A stretch of DNA of 64,000 nucleotides from Pseudomonas yangonensis. Lineage in GTDB: Bacteria; Pseudomonadota; Gammaproteobacteria; Pseudomonadales; Pseudomonadaceae. The notes beneath the pieces were generated by a model. It made no database searches. It saw only the letters and a list, made by a program, of their open reading frames with translations, and had not been told where the DNA came from. The DNA is taken from positions 62,001 to 126,000 of the forward strand of contig NZ_BLJU01000022.1 in NCBI RefSeq assembly GCF_009932725.1. The letters are read 5' to 3'. This document shows positions 1 to 7,439 of the stretch, one piece after another. How positions within the stretch are numbered: the first letter of the stretch is position 1; each line of letters opens with the position of its first letter. Position numbers and translations under genes: made by a program.

Positions 1-666
1 AACGAAATCCTCACCAGCATCATGCTCAACTACATCGCGTTGAACCTGCTGCTGTTCTTCGTGCATGGCCCACTGAAAGACCCGGCCGGCTTCAACTTTC
101 CCGAATCGGCCATGTTCGGCGATGCCAGCCGCCTGCCGCTGGTCAGTGAGGACGGGCGCCTGCATGGCGGCCTGTACCTGGCGCTGCTGGCTCTGGTGGC
201 GGTATGGGTGCTGCTGCACAAGAGCTTTCTGGGTTTTCAGATCAAGGTGCTCGGCCTGGACAAGCGCGCCGCCGGTTTCGTCGGTTTTCGCGAGAAGCGC
301 CTGGTGTGGTTCGCACTGCTGGTCAGCGGCGCCCTGGCCGGTATGGCGGGTGTGGGCGAAGTAGCCGGACCCATCGGCCAGTTGGTACCACAGGTCTCGC
401 CCGGCTACGGCTACGCAGCGATCACCGTGGCCTTTCTCGGGCGCCTCAACCCGCTCGGCATCCTCGTCGCCAGCCTGCTGATGGCCCTGCTCTACCTGGG
501 CGGCGAGAACGCGCAGATGAACCTGAATCTGCCGCAGGCGATCACCCAGCTGTTTCAGGGAATGATGCTGTTCTACCTGCTGGCCTGTGACGTACTGATC
601 CTCTACCGGCCACGGCTGAAGTGGAAATGGGCACGCGGCGAAACGCTCGCCGAGGCGACTACCTGA
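1..666 (+). CDS. BMP-family nucleoside ABC transporter permease, 3' part
   Basis: Inner-membrane permease subunit (BPD_transp_2 family) of a nucleoside/purine ABC importer. The reading frame is open from the first base, so the true start lies upstream; the visible start is NEILTSIMLNYIA, a typical internal segment of these permeases. About 221 residues are visible, mostly hydrophobic helices, including a G-x-N-x-x-A-A-like cytoplasmic loop (VLGLDKRAAGFVG). The next gene is its usual partner permease, and a BmpA-type binding protein lies at 4.9 kb. The ATPase should be upstream, outside the window. Nucleoside specificity is inferred from the purine-degrading neighbours. Confidence 0.88.
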   Translation, partial: NEILTSIMLNYIALNLLLFFVHGPLKDPAGFNFPESAMFGDASRLPLVSEDGRLHGGLYLALLALVAVWVLLHKSFLGFQIKVLGLDKRAAGFVGFREKRLVWFALLVSGALAGMAGVGEVAGPIGQLVPQVSPGYGYAAITVAFLGRLNPLGILVASLLMALLYLGGENAQMNLNLPQAITQLFQGMMLFYLLACDVLILYRPRLKWKWARGETLAEATT

Positions 667-667
667 C

Positions 668-737
668 TGTGGGAGTGGCTGGGCGACATTCCGCTGTAGC
701 CACGACAAAAGCTCGCCGCTGAAGCGCCTCCCACAAA
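668..737. repeat. REP composite with 16-nt insert variant
   Basis: Fills the gap between the two permease genes. Positions 669-704 are a REP-like palindrome in which the loop is enlarged by CTGGGCGACATTCCGC; positions 707-735 are a shorter inverted REP. The same two-part unit recurs at 34142-34208 with the same length (67 nt). Confidence 0.7.
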
Positions 738-761
738 GAGCATGAATGCAAAGGAATCCCC

Positions 762-1688
762 ATGGATCTCGATCTGTTGACCAATATCTTCTACGCCATG
801 GTGCGCACCGGCACACCGCTGCTGCTGGTGGCCCTGGGCGAGCTGGTGTGCGAGAAGAGCGGCGTGCTCAACCTCGGCCAGGAAGGCATGATGCTGTTCG
901 GCGCGGTGATCGGCTTTATCGTCGCCTTCAGCACCGGCAGCCTGTGGCTCGGCGTGTTGCTGGCGATAGCTGCCGGCATGCTGCTGTCGCTGCTGTTCGC
1001 CGCCGTGGCCCTGGGCTTCAACGCCAACCAGGTGGCCACCGGCCTGGCCCTGACCATCTTCGGCGTCGGCCTGTCCACCTTCGTCGGCGCGGCCTGGGTC
1101 GGCAAGCCGCTGATCGGCTTCGAGCCCATCGTCATTCCGCTGCTGTCCGATATTCCGCTGATCGGGCGCATGCTGTTCGCCCAGGACGTGCTGATCTACC
1201 TGTCCTTCGCCTTGTTCGCGCTGATGGCCTGGGTGCTGCTGAAAAGCCGTATCGGCCTGATCATCCAGGCCGTCGGCGAGAACCCGGACGCCGCCAGCGC
1301 CATGGGCCTGCCGGTACTGCGCGTGCGCACCCTGGCGGTATTGTTCGGCGGCGCCATGGCCGGGCTGGCCGGTGGATATCTGTCGCTGGCCTACACGCCG
1401 ATGTGGGCGGAAAACATGACCGCCGGCCGCGGCTGGATCGCCCTGGCGCTGGTGGTATTCGCCAGCTGGCGCGTCCTGCGCGTGCTGCTCGGCGCCTACC
1501 TGTTCGGCCTGGCCAGCATCCTCCACCTGGTGGCGCAGGGCATCGGCCTGTCGATCCCGTCGAACCTGCTGGCGATGCTGCCTTATGTGGCCACCATCCT
1601 GGTGCTGGTGCTGCTCTCGCGCGATGCGATCAAAACCCGGCTGTATGCGCCGGTATCCCTCGGCCAACCGTGGCAGCCGGGGCATTGA
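762..1688 (+). CDS. BMP-family nucleoside ABC transporter permease
   Basis: Second permease (308 aa, BPD_transp_2, YufQ-like) of the importer whose first permease ends at 666. The start is the ATG at 762, preceded by AAGGA at 7-8 nt spacing. About eight to ten hydrophobic segments run through the protein. It carries the family segment LGELVCEKSGVLNLGQEGMM near residues 25-45 and a VGENPDAASAMGL cytoplasmic loop, the region that contacts the ATPase in this family. It is separated from its partner by a REP composite, which may act on transcript stability. The adjacent 8-oxoguanine and adenine deaminases suggest purine bases or nucleosides as cargo (inference). Confidence 0.9.
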   Translation: MDLDLLTNIFYAMVRTGTPLLLVALGELVCEKSGVLNLGQEGMMLFGAVIGFIVAFSTGSLWLGVLLAIAAGMLLSLLFAAVALGFNANQVATGLALTIFGVGLSTFVGAAWVGKPLIGFEPIVIPLLSDIPLIGRMLFAQDVLIYLSFALFALMAWVLLKSRIGLIIQAVGENPDAASAMGLPVLRVRTLAVLFGGAMAGLAGGYLSLAYTPMWAENMTAGRGWIALALVVFASWRVLRVLLGAYLFGLASILHLVAQGIGLSIPSNLLAMLPYVATILVLVLLSRDAIKTRLYAPVSLGQPWQPGH

Positions 1689-1695
1689 ACAATCA

Positions 1696-1762
1696 ATCGC
1701 GGCTGAAGCCGCTCCTACGGGATATGCGTCGCCTGTCGTAGGAGCGGCTTCAGCCGCGATAA
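1696..1762. repeat. Inverted pair of REP elements (left flank of RAYT)
   Basis: Two REP palindromes in opposite orientation, at 1697-1718 and 1738-1759, with core GGAGCGGCTTCAGCCGC. They are separated by about 20 nt and directly abut the 3' end of the RAYT gene. A matching inverted pair lies on its other side at 2270-2330. Confidence 0.9.
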
Positions 1763-1765
1763 GCG

Positions 1766-2230
1766 CTAGAGCCACACCGCATCCCATAGCGGGTAATCCG
1801 CCACCCGCTTCACCAGGCCTGCCCGCACAGGATTGGCAATCACGTAACGTGCGACAGCTCGTAAATCCTCCTCCCGGCGCAAAGCCCGGTCATGGAAGCC
1901 GTGTTGCCATAACGGGCCTGTTCGCGACAAACGCTGGTTGATCCGTCGTGAGCTACGACCTTTGACCCGGCGCATCAGCTCATTCAAGGTGGTGCTCTCC
2001 AGTTGCACCAGCCAATGCAGATGATCAGGCATCACCACCCACGCCAGTGAGTGCGCCAGGCCATTCTCATGAGCATCGCGCAGCTCGGCGACCAACAACC
2101 TAGCAAGCGTGAAATCCTTGAGAAGCGCTTCACGCTCACTTAGTACGGCTGTCAGCAAGTAGACGCGGCCGGATTCGGAAAACCGTCCTCGCCGTAATAC
2201 GCCTGCATGCGGTTTGTCTGAACGAAGCAT
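1766..2230 (-). CDS. REP-associated tyrosine transposase (RAYT, Y1 transposase superfamily)
   Basis: Single-strand DNA transposase-like protein of the Y1/HUH superfamily, thought to mobilise or maintain REP sequences. The chosen start (ATG at 2230, preceded by AAAGGA) gives 154 aa. An upstream ATG at 2359 would translate through REP DNA and is rejected. The HUH-type motif VVMPDHLHWLV is present, as is YVIANPVRAGLV, which carries the nucleophilic tyrosine and the usual NPVRAG context, so the enzyme looks intact. Inverted REP pairs flank it on both sides, the classic RAYT arrangement. Its likely substrates are the many copies of the same REP elsewhere in the window. Confidence 0.92.
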   Translation of the reverse strand: MLRSDKPHAGVLRRGRFSESGRVYLLTAVLSEREALLKDFTLARLLVAELRDAHENGLAHSLAWVVMPDHLHWLVQLESTTLNELMRRVKGRSSRRINQRLSRTGPLWQHGFHDRALRREEDLRAVARYVIANPVRAGLVKRVADYPLWDAVWL

Positions 2231-2269
2231 TCCTTTGCCGCCTGATCGTGATTGGTTCTGTATAGCTGA

Positions 2270-2330
2270 TCGCGGCTGAAGCCACTCCAACAAAAACAGC
2301 ACCTCCCGTAGGAGCGGCTTCAGCCGCGAA
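2270..2330. repeat. Inverted pair of REP elements (right flank of RAYT)
   Basis: REP palindromes at 2270-2291 and 2308-2329 in opposite orientation, lying just upstream of the RAYT start and past the 3' end of the next minus-strand gene. The left element has two mismatches in its arm (CCACTCCAA instead of CCGCTCCTA). Confidence 0.88.
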
Positions 2331-2736
2331 AAGCTTGCTGGGGCGCCCTCACCGGCCACAACTGCGCCACGCCCCAGGCCAGTTCGAAGACCAGGAAGAT
2401 CGCGATCAGTGGCGTTGCGCCGTGCAACAGGGCGTAGATCTGCCAGGTGGAAAACAACAGCCGACCTGCCGCGTCATAGCGGCCGAACACTGCTTGCGGG
2501 TCGCGGATACGCAGCACCGACCAGACGCAGATGATCGAGCCCATCAGGTTGCCCAGCATCATGTGCATCGGTTCGAAGGCCGGTAGCGCGCCCGGCAGGC
2601 CGAGGCCGTGATGCAGGCTTTGCAGCAGGCCATGCAGCACCATCAGGCTCCAGGGCGTGGCAAAGGGGGCGGCCACCAGCAGGTCGTACCAGCCACTGGC
2701 CCGTACCAGGTGACGATAGTGTTCGGGGGTCCACAT
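2320..2736 (-). CDS. Small hydrophobic membrane protein, target of divergent MerR
   Basis: Protein of about 138 aa with four hydrophobic stretches, function unknown to me. The ATG at 2736 (MWTPEHY) is chosen because GGAG lies 8 nt upstream; an in-frame ATG at 2754 would add six residues. The 3' end (last ~4 codons) runs into the REP at 2308-2329. The gene diverges from a MerR-type regulator, and a MerR-style promoter with a 20-nt spacer reads towards it, so it is the likely regulated gene. No catalytic motif is visible. Confidence 0.72.
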   Translation of the reverse strand: MWTPEHYRHLVRASGWYDLLVAAPFATPWSLMVLHGLLQSLHHGLGLPGALPAFEPMHMMLGNLMGSIICVWSVLRIRDPQAVFGRYDAAGRLLFSTWQIYALLHGATPLIAIFLVFELAWGVAQLWPVRAPQQAFRG

Positions 2737-2767
2737 GGGTATTGCTCCAATCATTCAAGGAGCACCC

Positions 2768-2799
2768 AGGCTAAGGCCTGGAGTATGCTCCAAGGTCAA
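2768..2799 (-). promoter_or_regulatory. MerR-type promoter/operator for the membrane protein gene
   Basis: On the minus strand TTGACC (2794-2799) and TAGCCT (2768-2773) are separated by 20 nt instead of 17, as at MerR-activated promoters. The spacer holds the perfect dyad TGGAG-CATA-CTCCA (2779-2792). Confidence 0.68.
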
Positions 2800-2818
2800 C
2801 ACCCCACCGAGTGAAAAG

Positions 2819-3169
2819 ATGCGAATCGGAGAACTGGCCGAGGCCTGCGAAGTGAGCCGCGACACCCTGCGTTTCTACGAGCAACGCGGGCTGATCGCCG
2901 CTCGACGCAGTGCCAACGGTTACCGCGACTACCCCGTCGAGATGGTGCAGCTTGTCTCCTATATCAAGACCGCGCAGCGCCTGGGTTTCAGCCTTGGCGA
3001 GATCAGCCAGCATGTCGGCGGCCTGTGGCAGGCCAGCGACCCGGATCGAGCCGTGACCCGACTGCTGCAGGACAAGCTGGCACTGATCGAAAACCGCATC
3101 GACGAGCTGCAGCAACTGAGAAACGAACTGCTGCAGCGCCTGGCAACGACCTGTCCGTTGCGCCCCTGA
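2819..3169 (+). CDS. MerR-family transcriptional regulator
   Basis: One-component regulator of 116 aa. The start ATG at 2819 (MRIGELAEACEVSRDTLRFYE) is chosen because MerR proteins begin right at the winged helix; the in-frame ATG at 2735 would add 28 unrelated residues. The order is HTH (2-20), wing with RFYEQRGLI (24-33) and ANGYRDY, then a long dimerisation coiled coil (about 75-108). The only Cys residues are C10 and one near the C-terminus (TTCPLRP), so the metal-binding loop of CueR/MerR is not obvious. It more resembles SoxR/CadR-like or small-molecule sensing members. It likely controls the divergent membrane protein. Confidence 0.88.
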   Translation: MRIGELAEACEVSRDTLRFYEQRGLIAARRSANGYRDYPVEMVQLVSYIKTAQRLGFSLGEISQHVGGLWQASDPDRAVTRLLQDKLALIENRIDELQQLRNELLQRLATTCPLRP

Positions 3170-3294
3170 GGCGCATTGCATGCTGACCCCGAGGTCAGTT
3201 ATCTTCGCCGCACGTCATTTCTGACGAACCTGGATCAGCAGACAGGGTCAACACTGAGCTGGCTTACCTGACATCAACCTCAGAGGAGCCGCTC

Positions 3295-4650
3295 ATGGCT
3301 GCTACCCGTATCTGGATCAAGAACCCGCTCGCCATCTTCACCGCCAACGACCTGGACGCTTCCGGCGGCCTGGTGATTGAGGATGGCCGTATCAGTGAGG
3401 TGCTCGGCGCCGGCCGGCAACCCTCGACGCCCTGCCAGCAGGTGTTCGATGCGCGCGAGCACGTGGTGCTGCCGGGCCTGATCAACACCCATCACCACTT
3501 CTATCAGACCCTTACCCGCGCCTGGGCGCCGGTGGTCAACCAGCCGCTGTTCCCCTGGCTGAAGACCCTCTACCCGGTCTGGGCACGCCTTACCCCCGAG
3601 AAACTGGCCCTGGCCAGCAAGGTGGCGCTGGCCGAGCTGCTTTTGTCCGGCTGCAGCACCGCCGCCGATCACCATTACCTGTTCCCCGGCGGCCTGGAGC
3701 ATGCCATCGACGTGCAGGTCGAAGCCGTTCGTGAACTGGGCATGCGCGCCATGCTCAGCCGCGGTTCGATGAGCCTGGGCGAAGACGACGGCGGCCTGCC
3801 GCCGCAACATACGGTGCAAAGTGGCGAGACGATCCTGGCCGACAGCCAGCGCCTGATCGGCCAGTACCATGAACGTGGCGAAGGCGCGCAGATCCAGATC
3901 GCCCTGGCGCCCTGCTCGCCCTTCTCGGTCACCCGCGACATCATGCGCGCCAGCGCCGAACTGGCCGATGAACTCGACGTGCGCCTGCACACCCACCTGG
4001 CCGAAACCCTCGACGAAGAGGACTACTGCCTGCGCCAGTTCGGCCTGCGCACCGTGGATTACTTGGAAAGCGTCGGCTGGCTTGGCCCGCGCACCTGGCT
4101 GGCCCATGGCATTCACTTCAACCCCGAGGAAATCGTCCGCCTCGGCGCTGCGGGCACCGGCGTCTGCCACTGCCCCTGCTCGAACATGCGCCTGGCCTCG
4201 GGCATCTGCCCCGTGCACGACCTGGAGGCAGCCGGTGTGCCGGTAGGCCTGGGCGTCGACGGTTCGGCCTCCAACGATGCCTCGAACATGATCCTCGAAG
4301 CGCGCCAGGCGCTATACATCCAGCGCCTGCGCTACGGCGCCGAGGCGATCACGCCCGAGCGGGCGCTGGGCTGGGCCAGCAAGGGCTCGGCGAAGCTGCT
4401 GGGCCGCAGCGACATCGGCGAATTGGCGGTGGGCAAACAGGCCGACCTGGCGCTGTTCAAGCTCGATGAGCTGCGTTTTTCCGGCAGCCACGACCCCATC
4501 GCCGCACTGCTGCTGTGCGGCGCCGACCGCGCCGATCGAATGATGATCGGCGGCACCTGGCGCGTCATAGACGGGCAGATCGAGGGGCTGGATGTGGCGC
4601 AACTGATCGCAGATCACCGGCAGGCAGCGCGTGAGCTGATCGCGGGCTGA
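3295..4650 (+). CDS. 8-oxoguanine deaminase (amidohydrolase superfamily)
   Basis: Cytosolic metal-dependent hydrolase that deaminates 8-oxoguanine to urate. It is very like the Pseudomonas enzyme characterised as PA0142 (recalled). At 451 aa it is full length. Metal and catalytic motifs are all present: NTHHHFYQ (H66/H68), HTHLAE (H232, H234, E237), LAHGIHF (H271) and GVDGSASND (D322). The LPGLINTHHH context and the C-terminal amidohydrolase beta-sandwich (GELAVGKQADLALF) fit the ATZ/TRZ-like branch. The start at 3295 follows AGAGGAG. A nucleoside importer lies upstream and an adenine deaminase downstream, so it belongs to purine scavenging. Isoguanine is a secondary substrate in this family. 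Confidence 0.9.
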   Translation: MAATRIWIKNPLAIFTANDLDASGGLVIEDGRISEVLGAGRQPSTPCQQVFDAREHVVLPGLINTHHHFYQTLTRAWAPVVNQPLFPWLKTLYPVWARLTPEKLALASKVALAELLLSGCSTAADHHYLFPGGLEHAIDVQVEAVRELGMRAMLSRGSMSLGEDDGGLPPQHTVQSGETILADSQRLIGQYHERGEGAQIQIALAPCSPFSVTRDIMRASAELADELDVRLHTHLAETLDEEDYCLRQFGLRTVDYLESVGWLGPRTWLAHGIHFNPEEIVRLGAAGTGVCHCPCSNMRLASGICPVHDLEAAGVPVGLGVDGSASNDASNMILEARQALYIQRLRYGAEAITPERALGWASKGSAKLLGRSDIGELAVGKQADLALFKLDELRFSGSHDPIAALLLCGADRADRMMIGGTWRVIDGQIEGLDVAQLIADHRQAARELIAG

Positions 4651-4669
4651 AATCCGCTAACTGCCTGAG

Positions 4670-4744
4670 TCGCGGCTAAAGCCCCTCCCACAAAAGCCCA
4701 TCCACCTGTTGGCGCTGTTCTTGTGGGAGGGGCTTCAGCCGCGA
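4670..4744. repeat. Inverted pair of REP elements
   Basis: The arms at 4670-4692 and 4722-4744 are the 'CCCTCCCACA' subtype of the same REP family. They lie 20 nt after the deaminase stop and form the only strong structure in the 290-nt gap before the BmpA-like gene apart from the possible promoter at 4867-4882. Confidence 0.88.
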
Positions 4745-4866
4745 CCGTCGTTTCACAGGAGCGACGCACCACAACACGCCATACAAGTCTGCCGCGCACC
4801 AATACCGCCCCCAACGCATGAGCAGGCGCACAGGCAGAACGCCGTCGCCCCGTCTATCTGTCCTTT

Positions 4867-4882
4867 TGGTCAGCTTTTTGCA
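4867..4882 (+). promoter_or_regulatory. Candidate sigma-54 (-24/-12) promoter
   Basis: TGG...TTGCA with GG at 4868-4869 and GC at 4880-4881, exactly 10 nt apart, about 60 nt upstream of the BmpA-like start. The central CACG of the consensus is imperfect (TCAG). A nitrogen-regulated promoter would fit purine scavenging. Confidence 0.45.
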
Positions 4883-4940
4883 GTCATGGGATCAGCCAAC
4901 CAACGGCCACCCCAACACCAAGACTGGAGCTGCACCCACC

Positions 4941-6023
4941 ATGCACAAGAAGAGCAAGAAACCGCTGCTGCGCACCCTCGTCGCTGCCCTGGGCTTTGGC
5001 GCCATGCTCAGCGCCTCGGCAGCCGATCCTCTGAAGGTCGGTTTCGTCTACATCGGCCCCATCGGCGACCACGGCTGGACTTACCAGCACGAGCAGGGCC
5101 GGCAGATGCTGATCAAGGAAATGGGCGACAAGGTCACCACCAGCTTCGTCGAGAACGTGCCGGAAGGCGCCGACGCCGAACGGGTGATCCGCAACATGGC
5201 CAAGGGCGGTTTCGACCTGATCTTCACCACCTCCTTCGGCTACATGAACCCGACGATCAAGGTGGCCAAACAATTCCCCAAGGTCACCTTCGAACACGCC
5301 ACCGGCTACAAGCAGGACAAGAACGTCGGCACCTACCTGTCGCGCTCCTATGAAGGCCGCTACGTCGGCGGTTTCCTCGCGGCGAAGATGACCAAGACCA
5401 AGAAGGTCGGCTACATCGCCTCCTTCCCGATCCCCGAGGTGATCCGCGACATCAACGCCATCCAGCTGGCGCTGGACAAGTACAACCCCGGTACCGAGAT
5501 CAAGGTGGTATGGGTCAACACCTGGTTCGATCCGGGCAAGGAATCCGACGCCGCCAACGCGCTGATCGACCAGGGCGTGGACGTGATGTTCCAGCACACC
5601 GACAGCCCGGCGCCGATCCAGACTGCGGAGCGTCGTGGTATCTACTCTGTGGGCTACGCCTCGGACATGGCCCACTTCGGGCCCAAGGCCGTGCTCACCT
5701 CCATCGTCAACGACTGGGGCCCGCACTACATCAAGTCCACCCAGGCGGTGATCGACGGCACCTGGCAGCCGCAGGACTTCTGGGGTGGCCTGGCCGAGGA
5801 CACTATCGACCTGCCGATCAGCGATCTGGTGCCGGCCGACGTGAAGAGCGAGGCCGAGCAGATCATCGCGGATATTCGCAGCGGCACCTTCCACCCCTTC
5901 ACCGGCCCGATCAAGGATCAGAGCGGCGCGGTGCGCATCGCCGAAGGCGTGAGTGCGACCAATGCCGAGCTGGCCGCAATGAACTACTACGTGGAAAACG
6001 TGAAGGCCGAAATGCCGAAGTAA
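4941..6023 (+). CDS. BMP-family ABC transporter substrate-binding protein
   Basis: Periplasmic nucleoside/purine-binding protein of the BmpA/PnrA family, 360 aa. The start at 4941 gives a clean signal peptide (MHKKSKKPLLRTLV... cleaving after ASA, about residue 27), with CTGGAG 12 nt upstream. Longer in-frame starts would bury the signal sequence. The mature protein begins KVGFVYIGPIGDHGWTYQHE, the family's nucleoside-binding N-lobe signature, followed by FTTSFGYMNP and DVMFQHTDSPA. It lacks a lipobox Cys, so it is soluble rather than lipid-anchored. It presumably feeds the permeases at 1-1688 although it is separated from them by 3 kb. Confidence 0.92.
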   Translation: MHKKSKKPLLRTLVAALGFGAMLSASAADPLKVGFVYIGPIGDHGWTYQHEQGRQMLIKEMGDKVTTSFVENVPEGADAERVIRNMAKGGFDLIFTTSFGYMNPTIKVAKQFPKVTFEHATGYKQDKNVGTYLSRSYEGRYVGGFLAAKMTKTKKVGYIASFPIPEVIRDINAIQLALDKYNPGTEIKVVWVNTWFDPGKESDAANALIDQGVDVMFQHTDSPAPIQTAERRGIYSVGYASDMAHFGPKAVLTSIVNDWGPHYIKSTQAVIDGTWQPQDFWGGLAEDTIDLPISDLVPADVKSEAEQIIADIRSGTFHPFTGPIKDQSGAVRIAEGVSATNAELAAMNYYVENVKAEMPK

Positions 6024-6035
6024 CAACGCAAAGCA

Positions 6036-6105
6036 TCGCGGCTGAAGCGGGATGCCGCCCAGCCGCTCCTACTCCCACACCTGTAGGAGCGGCTTCAGCC
6101 GCGAT
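6036..6105. repeat. Inverted REP pair, one copy with the 16-nt insert
   Basis: The arm 6036-6072 is the insert variant (its minus strand reads ...GCGG-CTGGGCGGCATCCCGC-TTCAGCCGC...). The arm 6083-6105 is the standard REP. It lies directly after the BmpA-like gene. Confidence 0.85.
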
Positions 6106-6236
6106 AATTTGAAAATCACTGATGCCGTCCCTGCTTATCTCAGCAGAACCGCATCACCGTGGCGCCGGCCTTTGGTGCCACGCATCGCTGCCCTGGGTAC
6201 GAGAAGACTCGCAGCACCGCCCACCCGAGGCTAAAC

Positions 6237-7196
6237 ATGAACGCATTACCCATCATCGACATCGCCCCTCTCTACGCCGACGACGCTTCGGCCTGGCCAG
6301 CCGTGGCCGAGCAGATCGACCGCGCCTGCCGCGACTGGGGCTTCTTCTACATCATCGGTCACCCGATCAGTGCCGAGCGCATCGACGCCCTGCTCGGTGC
6401 GGCCAAGACCTTCTTCGCCCAGCCCGCCGAAGCAAAACTCAGGATCGATATCACCCAGACCGCCCACCACCGCGGTTACGGCGCCATCGCCACCGAACAG
6501 CTCGACCCGAGCAAACCGAGCGACCTCAAGGAAACCTTCGACATGGGTTTCCATATGCCAGCCGATCACCCAGAGGTGCTGGCCGGCAAACCGCTGCGCG
6601 GGCCGAATCGCCACCCGGACCTGCCCGGATGGGTCGAGCTGATGGAACAGCATTACGCCGACATGCAGGACCTGGCCAAGACCCTGCTGCGCGCCATGGC
6701 GATGGCGCTGGACATCGAGCACGACTTCTTCGACACGCGCTTTCATGAGCCGATCAGCGTGCTGCGCCTGATCCACTACCCGCCGCGCCACACTGCCAGC
6801 AGCAGCGAGCAGCAAGGCGCAGGCGCGCACACCGATTACGGCTGCATCACCCTGCTCTACCAGGACGATGCCGGTGGCCTGCAGGTGCGCGCGCGTAACG
6901 GCGAATGGATCGACGCGCCGCCGATTGCCGGCAGCTTCGTGGTCAATATCGGCGACATGATGGCGCGCTGGAGCAACGACCGTTACACCTCGACGCCACA
7001 CCGGGTGATCAGCCCGTTGGGGGTGGACCGCTACTCCATGCCGTTCTTCGCCGAACCGCACCCGGACACGCTGATCGACTGCCTGCCCAACTGCTCCAGC
7101 ACGGACAACCCGGCCAAGTATTCGCCAGTGACCAGCGCCGAGTACCTGCTGTCGCGCTTCGCCGATACCTATGCCTATCGGCGTGAGGAGGCATAG
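6237..7196 (+). CDS. 2-oxoglutarate/Fe(II)-dependent oxygenase, isopenicillin-N-synthase family
   Basis: Non-haem iron oxygenase of 319 aa. The start at 6237 follows GAGG at 7 nt and begins MNALPIIDIAPLY, the standard DIOX_N opening. The order is DIOX_N (2-115: CRDWGFFYIIGH, HHRGY), then the 2OG-FeII core with HTDYG (iron ligands His and Asp), the distal His in STPHRV and the 2-oxoglutarate-binding Arg after it (HRVISP...RYSMPFF). All ligands are present, so it should be active. It sits between the purine-binding protein and adenine deaminase. The same order occurs around PA0147-PA0148 (recalled), suggesting a purine-related oxidation, but the substrate is unknown. Confidence 0.88.
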   Translation: MNALPIIDIAPLYADDASAWPAVAEQIDRACRDWGFFYIIGHPISAERIDALLGAAKTFFAQPAEAKLRIDITQTAHHRGYGAIATEQLDPSKPSDLKETFDMGFHMPADHPEVLAGKPLRGPNRHPDLPGWVELMEQHYADMQDLAKTLLRAMAMALDIEHDFFDTRFHEPISVLRLIHYPPRHTASSSEQQGAGAHTDYGCITLLYQDDAGGLQVRARNGEWIDAPPIAGSFVVNIGDMMARWSNDRYTSTPHRVISPLGVDRYSMPFFAEPHPDTLIDCLPNCSSTDNPAKYSPVTSAEYLLSRFADTYAYRREEA

Positions 7197-7212
7197 AGCT
7201 GAATGCCGCCAA

Positions 7213-7262
7213 CTGCAGGAGCGACTTCAGTCGCGAAATTCGCGGATGAATCCGCTCCTACA
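7213..7262. repeat. Inverted REP pair (diverged)
   Basis: GGAGCGACTTCAGTCGC at 7216-7232 faces a second element ending CCGCTCCTACA at 7237-7262. It lies just after the oxygenase gene. Confidence 0.75.
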
Positions 7263-7275
7263 GAACGTACAGCCG

Positions 7276-7360
7276 GAGGGTGGATGACGCTCTTTTCATC
7301 CACCGCTTCGGTACCGCCACATCCATATCGGTGGACATGAAAAGCGCTGTCCACCCTACA
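7276..7360. repeat. Long inverted repeat, 'GGGTGGA...TCCACCC' family
   Basis: The left arm, about 7276-7305 (GGGTGGATGACGCTCTTTTC), pairs with the right arm, about 7330-7360 (GAAAAGCGCTGTCCACCC). It is a different family from the REPs and fills the rest of the 243-nt gap before the deaminase. It may act as a transcript-end or stabilising hairpin. Confidence 0.7.
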
Positions 7361-7439
7361 GCTGGCTCGCCAGCGCAGCACGATCCTGTCCCAGCGGTTA
7401 AACTTCGCCCTGTCCAAGCCTGATCACGAGAACCCGACC

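Noticed and set aside
2231..2359. N-terminal extension of the RAYT protein
   Set aside because: It would translate through a REP pair; the internal ATG with AAAGGA is the better start.
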